From assembly GCF_002080455.1 (NCBI RefSeq), contig NZ_CP020555.1:868001-932000 (forward strand): DNA of 64,000 nt, read 5' to 3'. Positions 33,710 through 41,252 of the stretch are shown here, piece after piece. The notes below the pieces were generated by a model. That model made no database searches. It was not told the DNA's origin and worked only from the letters and a program-made list of their open reading frames with translations. This DNA is from Streptomyces sp. Sge12 (GTDB lineage Bacteria > Actinomycetota > Actinomycetes > Streptomycetales > Streptomycetaceae). The position numbers and the translations under genes were made by a program. Position 1 is the stretch's first letter; every line of letters starts with the position of its first letter.

Positions 33710-34162
33710 ATGACCGTGCCACTCACCCGCAGCCTGTACCGGACGACCGCGCACGCCGCCGGCGGCCGCACCGGATCCGTCCGCACGGACGACGGACGCC
33801 TGGACGTCCGCCTCGCCCCGCCCCGCAAGAAGGTGCCCGGCACCACCAACCCCGAGCAGCTGTTCGCGGCCGGTTTCGCCGCCTGCTTCACCTCCGCCCT
33901 CGCGGAGGTCGCCGCCGAGTTCGGGGCGGACGCCTCCGCCGCACGCGTGGCCTGCGAGGTGCAGCTCGGCACCACGGACACGCCCGCGGGCTACGGCCTC
34001 GCGGTGACGCTCACCGTCGGCCTGCCCGGGTGGCGGGCGGCGGACCTGCAACCCCTGCTGCACCGCGCGGACGCGGTCTGCCCGTACTCGCAGGCCGTGC
34101 GCGGCAACGTACCGCTGACCCTCCTCGCCGTGGACGGGCCCGCCGCCGATGACCTCGCCTGA
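33710..34162 (+). CDS. Ohr/OsmC-family organic hydroperoxide resistance protein
   Basis: 150-residue thiol peroxidase of the Ohr type. Both redox cysteines are visible: GFAACFTSAL near residue 64 and ADAVCPYSQAVRGN near residue 126. The N-terminus (LYRTTAHAAGGRTGSVRTDDG) and PPRKKVPGTTNPEQLFAAGFAACF are characteristic. Such enzymes reduce organic and lipid hydroperoxides with dihydrolipoyl partners in the cytosol. ATG 33710 is chosen by family length; the ribosome-binding site is weak. The next gene's ATG lies 14 bp inside the Ohr coding end, so the two are co-translated. Confidence 0.92.
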   Translation: MTVPLTRSLYRTTAHAAGGRTGSVRTDDGRLDVRLAPPRKKVPGTTNPEQLFAAGFAACFTSALAEVAAEFGADASAARVACEVQLGTTDTPAGYGLAVTLTVGLPGWRAADLQPLLHRADAVCPYSQAVRGNVPLTLLAVDGPAADDLA

Positions 34163-34589
34163 GCCCGGCCGGGCCGGCCCCGGCGTCCCGGTGCCGGAGC
34201 GCGGCGCCTGGCTGCGGCGCGGCATCAGCCGCAACGGCGGACCCCTCGTCGAGGACCGCGAAGTGGTGTGGCTGCAGGCCGGGTCGTACTACGCCGACAG
34301 CCGGGGCTTCGCCGGCACGACCTCCTTCGACGGCTCCCAGGTGCACTTCCACCACCTCACGGGCGAGCCCGGCGAGGACGCCGGCACCTTCCGGTGGGAG
34401 GGTGGGAACCTCGTCGAGCGGGGCACCAACGCGGACGGTTCCACCTTCCTGGAGATCTGGACCCCGCTGCCCGGAACCGACGAGGACGGCACCTGCGGCT
34501 CCTGGTCCGGCCCGGACCACCACGTGGTGCGCCTCGGCCGCCACGTGGTGCACGTCGATTCCCGCACCGGTACGTACTGGCGGTTGTAG
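34149..34589 (+). CDS. Hypothetical beta-barrel-like protein, 146 aa
   Basis: The ATG at 34149 lies inside the end of the Ohr gene (14-bp overlap), indicating a shared transcript. The protein is soluble and strand-rich, with GAWLRRGISRNGG, VVWLQAGSYYADSRG, FAGTTSFDGSQVHFHH, GTFRWEGGNLVERG and a final RTGTYWRL. This W-L-Q...Y-A-D...F-A-G pattern is reminiscent of lipocalin-like HRI1-type proteins, but I cannot confirm it. A role alongside hydroperoxide removal would be only a guess. Confidence 0.6.
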   Translation: MTSPEPGRAGPGVPVPERGAWLRRGISRNGGPLVEDREVVWLQAGSYYADSRGFAGTTSFDGSQVHFHHLTGEPGEDAGTFRWEGGNLVERGTNADGSTFLEIWTPLPGTDEDGTCGSWSGPDHHVVRLGRHVVHVDSRTGTYWRL

Positions 34590-34680
34590 CCCCGCCCACT
34601 CCTCCTGCCCGGGCCACGGCATACTGAGCAGCGGATGACGTCGGCGGGCCGCGCCGAGCAGACCGGTGAGGGGGCCTCGG

Positions 34681-35670
34681 ATGGCGCAGCTCTTCTTCGA
34701 CAGCGGGGACCTCGAAGCCACGGAGGCGTTCCTGTCCGCGGCCTACACCCCCATGCAGATCACCGGACGCCCCGGCGACACCCGGGCGCAGATCTCCCGT
34801 ACCGAGATGGGCGGTCTCAGCGTGGACCGTCTGTCGTTCGGCTACACGATGCGCTACGACGCGGACTGCCTGGGCAAGGTGTGCCTGGTCACGATGCACA
34901 GCGGCAGCATCGTGGACACCACCGACGGCCGCGAGGAAGTCTTCGGCCCGGGTGAGACCTTCCTCCTCGCCCCGCACGACCGGCCCTACGAGGGGCAGGT
35001 CCGCGCGGCCCGGTACACGATCACGATGTTCGACCCCCACCTGCTGAACCACGTCGCCTCCGTGCCGAGCGGCAAGGACGTGCGGATCACCGGGGCCCGC
35101 CCGGTCGGTCCGGACGGGAACAGGCGGCTCGGCGCCGCCATCGCCTACCTCCGCGACCACGTCCTCGACGAATCCGCCGCGAGCACCGACGACGACGGAC
35201 TGCTGGTGTCCACAGCCGTCCAGCACCTGGCGGCCACCGTGCTCAAGACCCTGCCGCACACCGCCCGGACCGACAGGACCGCCCGGCGGGACACCCGCGA
35301 CGCACACAGCGACACCCTGCGCCGCGCCGTCGCGTTCATCGAGGCCAACGCCCACCGGGACATCACCCTCGCCGAGATCGCCGCGTCCGTCCCGGTCACA
35401 CCGCGTGCGGTCCAGTACGCCTTCACCCGCCACGCCGGCACCACACCGCTCGGCCACCTCCGCCGCGTCCGGCTGGCCCGCGCCCACGACGAACTCCGCG
35501 CCGCCGAACACTCCGGCGCCACGACCGTCGCCGCCGTCGCCGGACGGTGGGGCTTCGCCCACCAGGGGCGTTTCGCCGCCGCCTACCGCCAGGCGTACGG
35601 CGTGGCGCCCTCGGTCACCCTCGGGACCGGCAGACCCGGCGGAACCGACAGACCCGGCGGAACCCGCTGA
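34681..35670 (+). CDS. AraC-family transcriptional regulator
   Basis: 329-residue activator. The N-terminal half resembles the AraC-binding-like domain of regulators such as FeaR or AphR (RLSFGYTMRYDADCLGKVCLVTM, GPGETFLLAPHDRPYEG). The C-terminal double helix-turn-helix covers about residues 215-310 (ITLAEIAASVPVTPRAVQYAF, then PLGHLRRVRLARAHDEL). A short tandem repeat at the end encodes PGGTDRPGGT and is probably disposable. ATG 34681 has GAGGGGG upstream; GTG 34666 is the weaker alternative. The target is not obvious. The gene ends 16 bp from the convergent STAS gene. Confidence 0.88.
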   Translation: MAQLFFDSGDLEATEAFLSAAYTPMQITGRPGDTRAQISRTEMGGLSVDRLSFGYTMRYDADCLGKVCLVTMHSGSIVDTTDGREEVFGPGETFLLAPHDRPYEGQVRAARYTITMFDPHLLNHVASVPSGKDVRITGARPVGPDGNRRLGAAIAYLRDHVLDESAASTDDDGLLVSTAVQHLAATVLKTLPHTARTDRTARRDTRDAHSDTLRRAVAFIEANAHRDITLAEIAASVPVTPRAVQYAFTRHAGTTPLGHLRRVRLARAHDELRAAEHSGATTVAAVAGRWGFAHQGRFAAAYRQAYGVAPSVTLGTGRPGGTDRPGGTR

Positions 35671-35686
35671 CACGAACCGTCCGCGG

Positions 35687-36061
35687 TCAGGATGCCCGGT
35701 GCGCCGGCCCCTCGCCCGCCTCGGGGAAGCTGAGGTTGAACAGCAGATCGGCACCCGTGATGGACAGCAGGCGCATGACCTGCGGGCCCGGGTTGGCGAG
35801 GATCAGGGTGCGCCCGTTCGACTCGCACAACAGACGTGCGCGCAGCAGGGCGTTGAGACCCGCGGAGTCGCAGAACGCGAGCCGTGTGAGATCGATGACC
35901 ACCCGGTCCGGTGCGCCGGGATCGGAGCACGCCCCCAGGAGTGCGCTGTTCAACGTATCGACACGGTCGAGGTCGAGGTCACCGGTGACGGTGACCACGC
36001 TGCAGTCGACGCGCGCGGCGACCGTGACGGTGTGCGGACCACGGTCGGCCAGCGGGTTCAT
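35687..36061 (-). CDS. STAS-domain anti-sigma factor antagonist
   Basis: 124-residue single STAS domain protein. It has TVTGDLDLDRVDTLNSAL and the phosphorylation-site block VVIDLTRLAFCDSAGLNALL, where the Ser of CDSAG is the expected target of an anti-sigma kinase. Such proteins release SigB/F-type sigma factors when unphosphorylated; the window also encodes a SpoIIE-type phosphatase with its own HATPase domain about 19 kb away and a SigB-type promoter, but a direct link is unproven. ATG 36061 is natural. No anti-sigma kinase gene lies beside it, so it acts as an orphan member. Confidence 0.88.
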   Translation of the reverse strand: MNPLADRGPHTVTVAARVDCSVVTVTGDLDLDRVDTLNSALLGACSDPGAPDRVVIDLTRLAFCDSAGLNALLRARLLCESNGRTLILANPGPQVMRLLSITGADLLFNLSFPEAGEGPAHRAS

Positions 36062-36213
36062 CTCGGTCCTCCCGTCGGTCCAAGGGTGGGCCTGCGTCGG
36101 CGACCACCCGGGCCCGAGGCTATCGGGGCCCGGGGCGGCGCACAGCCTCGGAAACGAAGGACCGCACGTGTTCGTTTGACGGACAGGCAGCCTGCGGCCC
36201 GGGCGTCGGATCG

Positions 36214-37014
36214 TCAGGGCAGGAGATGCGCCGGGAGGTACTCCGCGTACGCCGAGGCCGGCCGGCCGGTGGCCTGGCGGACCAGGTCCCCGATGGGATC
36301 GGCGGCCTCCGCCGGCTCCGGGGCGGGCGTGCCGAGGCGGGCGGCGACATCCTTGCGGAGGGTCGGGAGCAGGGCGTAGAGGCGGTCACCGGGGCAGGAG
36401 GTGGCGTTGAAGTCGCGGTGGCCGTAGATCTCCGAAGCGGGCAGGCCGTACTGGTCGCAGATGTGCGCGCACAGATCGGCCAGCGCCGCGTACTGCGCCG
36501 CGGGCGGGACCTCCGAGGTGTAGGTGCCCTCGTTCTCGATGCCGATCGACACCGTGTTCTGGCCGACGCAGTGCGCCGCCCGCACCTGTCGGGCGCCGGT
36601 GCGCAGCTCCGCCAGGCTGCTGTGGCGTCCCTCCAGCACGAACGCCCCACGGCTGACGGTGAAGTGCTGCCCCGTGTCGATCCAGCCCTGCGCGTCCATG
36701 TGGTACGTCTGGATCGCGCGGGCGAGGGCGAAGGCGCGCTGCTTGGAGTAGTCCGTCACGTTCGCCGTCGCCGTGTGGTGGACGACGATCCGCTCCGGGC
36801 CGTTGTCCAGGACGACGACGGGTTCGGACGCGGGCCGCGCTCCCCAGGCGGCGCAGCCGATGATGTCCGGGGTGGCCGCGGAGTACGCCCGCCCCGCCGC
36901 GGCGAGCGGCAGTGCCGCGCCGGCGGCCAGGCCGAGGACTCCCGTGAGGATCGACCGGCGGGTGTACGGGGCCGCGGCGCGCGCCGACGGCTGGTGCAGT
37001 GCGGAGAAGGTCAT
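36214..37014 (-). CDS. Tat-exported N-acetylmuramoyl-L-alanine amidase (PGRP type)
   Basis: 266-residue exported amidase. The N-terminus has a twin-arginine signal (YTRRSILTGVLGLAAGAALPL) and an Ala-rich cleavage region. The amidase_2/PGRP domain follows with IVVHHTATANVTDY (zinc His), DTGQHFTVSRGAFVLEGRHS, SIGIENEGTYT, and YGHRDFNATSCPGDRL, which provides the second zinc His and the Cys ligand. It cleaves the bond between muramic acid and L-Ala in peptidoglycan. ATG 37014 starts just before the signal; the 37062 start adds an unlikely lead. It lies downstream of the MFS gene, separated by a strong hairpin. Confidence 0.92.
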   Translation of the reverse strand: MTFSALHQPSARAAAPYTRRSILTGVLGLAAGAALPLAAAGRAYSAATPDIIGCAAWGARPASEPVVVLDNGPERIVVHHTATANVTDYSKQRAFALARAIQTYHMDAQGWIDTGQHFTVSRGAFVLEGRHSSLAELRTGARQVRAAHCVGQNTVSIGIENEGTYTSEVPPAAQYAALADLCAHICDQYGLPASEIYGHRDFNATSCPGDRLYALLPTLRKDVAARLGTPAPEPAEAADPIGDLVRQATGRPASAYAEYLPAHLLP

Positions 37015-37079
37015 GCCGCGCCATTGAAGGGGACCACGGCTCCACCGGCCGCGCAGACACACCGCGCACCCCCCGGACT

Positions 37080-37115
37080 GTCCCCGACCGGCCGCCCCCG
37101 CGGCCGGTCGGGGAC
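37080..37115 (-). terminator. 15-bp perfect hairpin after the MFS transporter gene
   Basis: GTCCCCGACCGGCCG and CGGCCGGTCGGGGAC pair perfectly around a 6-nt loop, about 44 bp downstream of the MFS stop on the minus strand and upstream of the amidase start. It probably insulates the two genes. Confidence 0.6.
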
Positions 37116-37120
37116 GGGGA

Positions 37121-37152
37121 CGGTCGGGGGCGGGGACGGTCGGGGGCGGGGA
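37121..37152. repeat. Tandem duplication, 16-bp unit
   Basis: Two exact copies of CGGTCGGGGGCGGGGA lie head to tail directly beside the hairpin, in non-coding DNA just after the MFS stop. Confidence 0.7.
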
Positions 37153-37158
37153 CGGCGA

Positions 37159-38658
37159 TCAGCCGGAGCCGGAGGACGCGGCCGGCTTCGCCACCGACAG
37201 GGGCTCGGCGATGTCCTCCAGCGAGCGCCGCTCGGCCTTGACCGCGAGGAAGACGGCCACGAGGCCGGCGGCGCACATCAGTGCGGCACCGATCCGGAAG
37301 GCGAGCGCCGTGTCGCCGACCACGCCCGACTCGGTGAGGTCGGCGAAGATCAGCGGGCCGCTGATGCCGCCCGCCGCGGTACCGAGGGCGTAGAAGAAGG
37401 CGATGGCCATGGCCCGGGTCTCCATGGGGAACACCTCCGAGACGGTCAGGTACGCGCTGGAGGCGCCCGCCGACGCGAAGAACAGCACCACGCACCAGCA
37501 GGCCGTCATCGTCGTCGCCGTGAGCGAACCCCGGTCGAACAGCCAGGCCGTCCCGAACAGGAGCACACCCGAGAGCAGGTACGTGGAGGAGATCATGATC
37601 CGGCGCCCGACCGTGTCGAACAGCTTCCCGAGCAGCAGGGGGCCGAGGAAGTTGCCCGCTGCGATCACGGCGAAGTAGTAGCCGGTAACACCCGTCGGCA
37701 CGTCGAAGAACGTCGTGAGGATCGTGCCGAATCCGAAGGTGATGGCGTTGTAGAGGAACGCCTGACCGATGAAGAGCGACAGGCCGAGGATCGCGCGGCG
37801 CGGGTAGCGGCCGAAGACCGTCCTGGCGATCAGGCCGAAGCCGACGCTCTTGCGCTGGTGGATGGTGATCTCACCGGCCGGCGGCGGGAGGTGCTCGCCC
37901 TTCTCCTCCTCGATCTGCTGCTCCACGGACGACACCAGCTCCTCGGCGTCCTCCGCCCTGCCGTGGATGAACTGCCAGCGTGGACTCTCCGGAACGTGCC
38001 GGCGGACGAGCAGGATCACCAGGCCGAGGACGACCCCGAGAGCGAAGCTGAGCCGCCAGCCGAGGTTCTGGGGAAAGATGTCGGTGTCGAGCATCACCAC
38101 GGACAGCAGGGCCCCGCCGATCGCGCCCAGCCAGTAGCTGCCGTTGATGATGAGGTCGACCCGGCCCCGGTAGAGGGACGGAATCAGCTCGTCGATCGCC
38201 GAGTTGATGGCCGCGTACTCGCCGCCGATACCGAAGCCGGTGAGGAAGCGGAAGAGGAAGAACCACCAGGACTCGAAAGACAGCGCGGTCATGGCGGTCG
38301 CACCCAGATAGACGACCAGGGTCACCATGAAGAGCTTCTTGCGGCCGTAGCGGTCGGTCAGCCAGCCGAAGAACAGTGCCCCGGAGCAGGCACCCGCCAC
38401 GTAGAGGGCGGCGGCGACACCGGTGACCTGGGCGGCGGTGATGTCGAGGCCGCTGCCCTCCTCGGCGAGACGGCCGGCGACATTGCCGACGATGGTGACC
38501 TCGAGCCCGTCGAGGATCCAGACGGTGCCGAGGCCGATCACGATCATCCAGTGCCATCGGGACCACGGCAGCCGGTCGAGACGGGCCGGTACGGCCGTGG
38601 TGACCGTGCCCGTGGTGGCCGGCACGGAGTCCTCCGGCGAAGAGGCGGCGGATGGCAT
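37159..38658 (-). CDS. MFS transporter of the sugar-porter type
   Basis: 499-residue membrane transporter with about 12 predicted helices. The motif FFGWLTDRYGRKKLF between helices 2 and 3, the RFLTGFGIGGEYAAINSAIDELIP region and the repeated LLLGKLFDTVGRRIM in the second half are typical of sugar/metabolite:H+ symporters. A long cytoplasmic loop (about residues 225-270, acidic) lies in the middle. The substrate is unknown. ATG 38658 has GGAGGG 9 nt upstream. The gene is divergent from the macro-UNG-ART gene with 260 bp between. Confidence 0.9.
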   Translation of the reverse strand: MPSAASSPEDSVPATTGTVTTAVPARLDRLPWSRWHWMIVIGLGTVWILDGLEVTIVGNVAGRLAEEGSGLDITAAQVTGVAAALYVAGACSGALFFGWLTDRYGRKKLFMVTLVVYLGATAMTALSFESWWFFLFRFLTGFGIGGEYAAINSAIDELIPSLYRGRVDLIINGSYWLGAIGGALLSVVMLDTDIFPQNLGWRLSFALGVVLGLVILLVRRHVPESPRWQFIHGRAEDAEELVSSVEQQIEEEKGEHLPPPAGEITIHQRKSVGFGLIARTVFGRYPRRAILGLSLFIGQAFLYNAITFGFGTILTTFFDVPTGVTGYYFAVIAAGNFLGPLLLGKLFDTVGRRIMISSTYLLSGVLLFGTAWLFDRGSLTATTMTACWCVVLFFASAGASSAYLTVSEVFPMETRAMAIAFFYALGTAAGGISGPLIFADLTESGVVGDTALAFRIGAALMCAAGLVAVFLAVKAERRSLEDIAEPLSVAKPAASSGSG

Positions 38659-38856
38659 CGCTCTGTTCCCTCCTGCTCGATCGTCCCCCGCCCTGCCGAG
38701 TGCCCTCGAACCGACCGGACATGCGGCCCGGCCGAGGACGGCCGCCCGGACGGTCCGGGCAGCTCCCAGCTTGCGCACAGTCCCCGCCGGCACCGGCCAC
38801 GACACGCCTGCCGCCGCCCGTGCACCCCGGTTCGCCCGCATCAGGCTCGGCCGCAA

Positions 38857-38879
38857 CTGTCAGTGGTGGCGGTTACGTT
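38857..38879 (+). promoter_or_regulatory. PafBC/RecA-NDp-type DNA-damage promoter of the macro-UNG-ART gene
   Basis: CTGTCAGTG (38857-38865), eight bases and TACGTT (38874-38879) match TTGTCRGTG-N8-TANNNT at all strongly conserved positions except the first T. The expected transcription start at about 38886 leaves a 33-nt leader with CAGGAG before the ATG at 38919. This promoter class is LexA-independent and induced by DNA damage in actinobacteria. Confidence 0.7.
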
Positions 38880-38918
38880 CGAGGTGTTGAACGAGCCGTT
38901 TTCCGACAGGAGTGGACG

Positions 38919-41237
38919 ATGACCGAGAGCAGTGCTCCGACTGCGCTCAGGGTGGTGCTGACAGACGTCAACGAGCACGTGGTGCAGGCGTGGCGGGCCG
39001 CGTTCGCGGACACCCCCGGCATCGAGATCCGCCGGGGCTCGATCCTCGACGAGGACGTCGATGCCTGGGTCACCCCGACGAACTCCCGGGGCCGGATGGA
39101 CGGTGGGGTCGACGCCGTCATCAAGCGCTATCTCGGTTCCGGCATCCAGGTGCGCGTGCAGCGGGCGATCCGCGATCGGTTCGCCGGGGCCATGCCGGTG
39201 GGCAGCGCGGTCTGCGTTCCCTCGGGGGCGGCCGTTCCCCGGTTCCTGATATCGACGCCGACCATGGTGCAGTCCTCGCAGAACGTGAGTGCCACGCTGA
39301 ATGTGGCCCTGGCGTGCGCGGCCGCGTTCCAGGCCGTCCACCGGCAGAACCGGAAGGCGCCGGGCAGCATCCGCTCCGTGGCGCTGGTCGGGATGGGGGC
39401 GCAGACCGGCCGGGTGCCGGCCAGGGTGTGCGCCAACCTGATGTGGACCGGCTACACGCTCTTCCACGACCACTGGTTCGAGGACGACGACGAGCTGCGC
39501 GCCACGATCATCACGCAGCTGAACGGCATCGAGAAGCGCCCGGTCGAGGAGCGGATACGCATCGTGCCCCCGAAGCCCGCTGCCCCGGCCACGAGCACGA
39601 ACACGAGCACGAGCACGAGCACGAGCACCGAAGGGAACTCCCCCGTGACCGACGCGCACGACCCCCTGGCTCTCACCGAGCTCTTCGACGGCGGCGGTGA
39701 GCCCTGGCTTCCGCTCCTGAAGCCCGTGATCGAGGCCCAGCCGGACGCCGCCCGGTTCATCGGGAAGGGGCGCAGCCCCGAGGTGGTCCCGGTCCGCGAG
39801 CTGACCTTCCAGGCCCTCAAGCCCCACGCACCGCACCGGTGGAAGGTTGTCGTCTTCGGTCAGAACCCGTACCCGCGCCCGGAGAGCGCGACCGGTATCG
39901 CCATGTTCGACAACACCTTCAACGACTGGAAGGACAGTCAGTTCGGAAGGGTCGTCAGCATCCGCTGCATCATCAAGGCGGCGGCGATGTGGAAGTACGG
40001 GATAGCGAAGAAGACTCCGATCGCCGACGTCCGCGCGCTGTTGAAGGAGCGGGATACGGTCCAGCCGCCGGAGTGGTTCCAGGCGATGCTCACGCAGGGC
40101 GTCCTGCTGCTGAACGCATCGCTCACCGCCAGCGGCGACGGAGCGATGGGGGCCGACCGGCACACGGCGTTCTGGCGGCCCGTCGCCGAACGGATCGTCG
40201 AGGAGATCCTCAAGGCCAAGCAGGACGCCGACGAGGAGGACCGCGGGGTGGTCTTCGCCTGGTGGGGGGCGCACGCCCGCAACCTCAAGAAGGTCGTCCT
40301 GCGGCTCCAGGAGAAGTACCCGGACGTCGAGGTCCGGCACATCGACCACGCGAACCCGGCCGCGCAGGGCGACATCTTCTGCGAGGGCGACCACTTCGCC
40401 ATGGTGAACGAGGCCCTGGCGTCGCTGGGCTCCGACGGGATCGACTGGCTCCCCAGCAAGGGGTGGAACGAGGCGGCGGCCGGTACGGACGGTGCGGGCG
40501 GGGGCGTCGCGGCCCGGATGGGCGCCTTCATCGAGTCGACGATGAACCTGCACCAGCTGTACCTGGAGCGGCTCACCAGCGTCAAGGACGAGGGCCTGGT
40601 CCTCCCGTCGATCACCGGTGTGTTCGACACCCCGCTGACGGACTTCCAGGACGCCGTCGCACCGGTCGCCGCAATGCTGTCCGGACTCGCCGGGCACATC
40701 GACCGGTCACGGGACTTCGGCAAGCGGCGGGCGGACGAGACGTCCGCAGGCCTGTCGGCCGACGCGATCGCCGCGCTCTACCTCTACACCTGCGAGTCCG
40801 CCTTCTACCGCGAGATCAACGCGGTCCTGCGCTCCCCGGACCGCACCAGGGTCACGCCCTACCTGCCGTACCTGCGGCTGCTGTTCTCGGCGGTCTCGGG
40901 GCTGCCCGCCCACACGCAGCCGCTGTGGCGCGGTGTGTCGCTGGACCTGCGGGCGCAGTATCCGGTGGGCCGGACGGTGACCTGGTGGGGCGTGTCCTCG
41001 TGCACCTCCGAGCTGAACGTGGCCCGGTCGTTCCTGGGGAGCCGCGGCAAGCGGACGCTCTTCGAGGTCACACCCGCCAAGGCGGTCGGGATCAGGCGCT
41101 TCTCCGCCTTCACCGGCGAGGAGGAGTACATCCTCGCGCCGGGCACTCAGCTCAAGGTGACGGACGTGAAGAGCGAGCGCGGCGGCCTGTGCACGGTCCG
41201 GCTGACGGAAGCGGACGCCACTCCCGTGGTGTCCTGA
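38919..41237 (+). CDS. Three-domain fusion: macrodomain, UNG-fold and ADP-ribosyltransferase
   Basis: One 772-residue polypeptide from ATG 38919 (CAGGAG 6 nt upstream). Residues 10-205: macrodomain with WVTPTNSRGRMDGGVD, LPVG-like MPVGSAV and ISTPTM motifs, expected to bind ADP-ribose. Residues 206-245: a low-complexity Pro/Thr/Ser linker. Residues 246-515: family-1 uracil-DNA glycosylase fold; GQNPYP (314-319) replaces GQDPYH, LLLNASLTA keeps the Asn (N399), WWGAHA matches the LWGSHA strand, and H477 in HANPAAQ stands for the HPSPLS His. Residues 530-772: ADP-ribosyltransferase with R671, SSCTS (693-697) and ExE (E734/E736). The Asp-to-Asn change may disable uracil excision. A damage-type promoter precedes it. 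Target (DNA or protein) unknown. Confidence 0.88.
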   Translation: MTESSAPTALRVVLTDVNEHVVQAWRAAFADTPGIEIRRGSILDEDVDAWVTPTNSRGRMDGGVDAVIKRYLGSGIQVRVQRAIRDRFAGAMPVGSAVCVPSGAAVPRFLISTPTMVQSSQNVSATLNVALACAAAFQAVHRQNRKAPGSIRSVALVGMGAQTGRVPARVCANLMWTGYTLFHDHWFEDDDELRATIITQLNGIEKRPVEERIRIVPPKPAAPATSTNTSTSTSTSTEGNSPVTDAHDPLALTELFDGGGEPWLPLLKPVIEAQPDAARFIGKGRSPEVVPVRELTFQALKPHAPHRWKVVVFGQNPYPRPESATGIAMFDNTFNDWKDSQFGRVVSIRCIIKAAAMWKYGIAKKTPIADVRALLKERDTVQPPEWFQAMLTQGVLLLNASLTASGDGAMGADRHTAFWRPVAERIVEEILKAKQDADEEDRGVVFAWWGAHARNLKKVVLRLQEKYPDVEVRHIDHANPAAQGDIFCEGDHFAMVNEALASLGSDGIDWLPSKGWNEAAAGTDGAGGGVAARMGAFIESTMNLHQLYLERLTSVKDEGLVLPSITGVFDTPLTDFQDAVAPVAAMLSGLAGHIDRSRDFGKRRADETSAGLSADAIAALYLYTCESAFYREINAVLRSPDRTRVTPYLPYLRLLFSAVSGLPAHTQPLWRGVSLDLRAQYPVGRTVTWWGVSSCTSELNVARSFLGSRGKRTLFEVTPAKAVGIRRFSAFTGEEEYILAPGTQLKVTDVKSERGGLCTVRLTEADATPVVS

Positions 41238-41252
41238 CCGCCTGAGTCACCG

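Noticed and set aside
38652..38918. Longer open frame extending the macro-UNG-ART protein upstream
   Set aside because: The extension reads through the promoter and has Pro/Arg-rich sequence without homology; ATG 38919 has a good ribosome-binding site and lies after the damage-type promoter.
38919..41237. Macrodomain, UNG and ART as three separate genes
   Set aside because: There is no stop codon and no internal ribosome-binding site at the domain borders; the linkers are low-complexity in-frame sequence.
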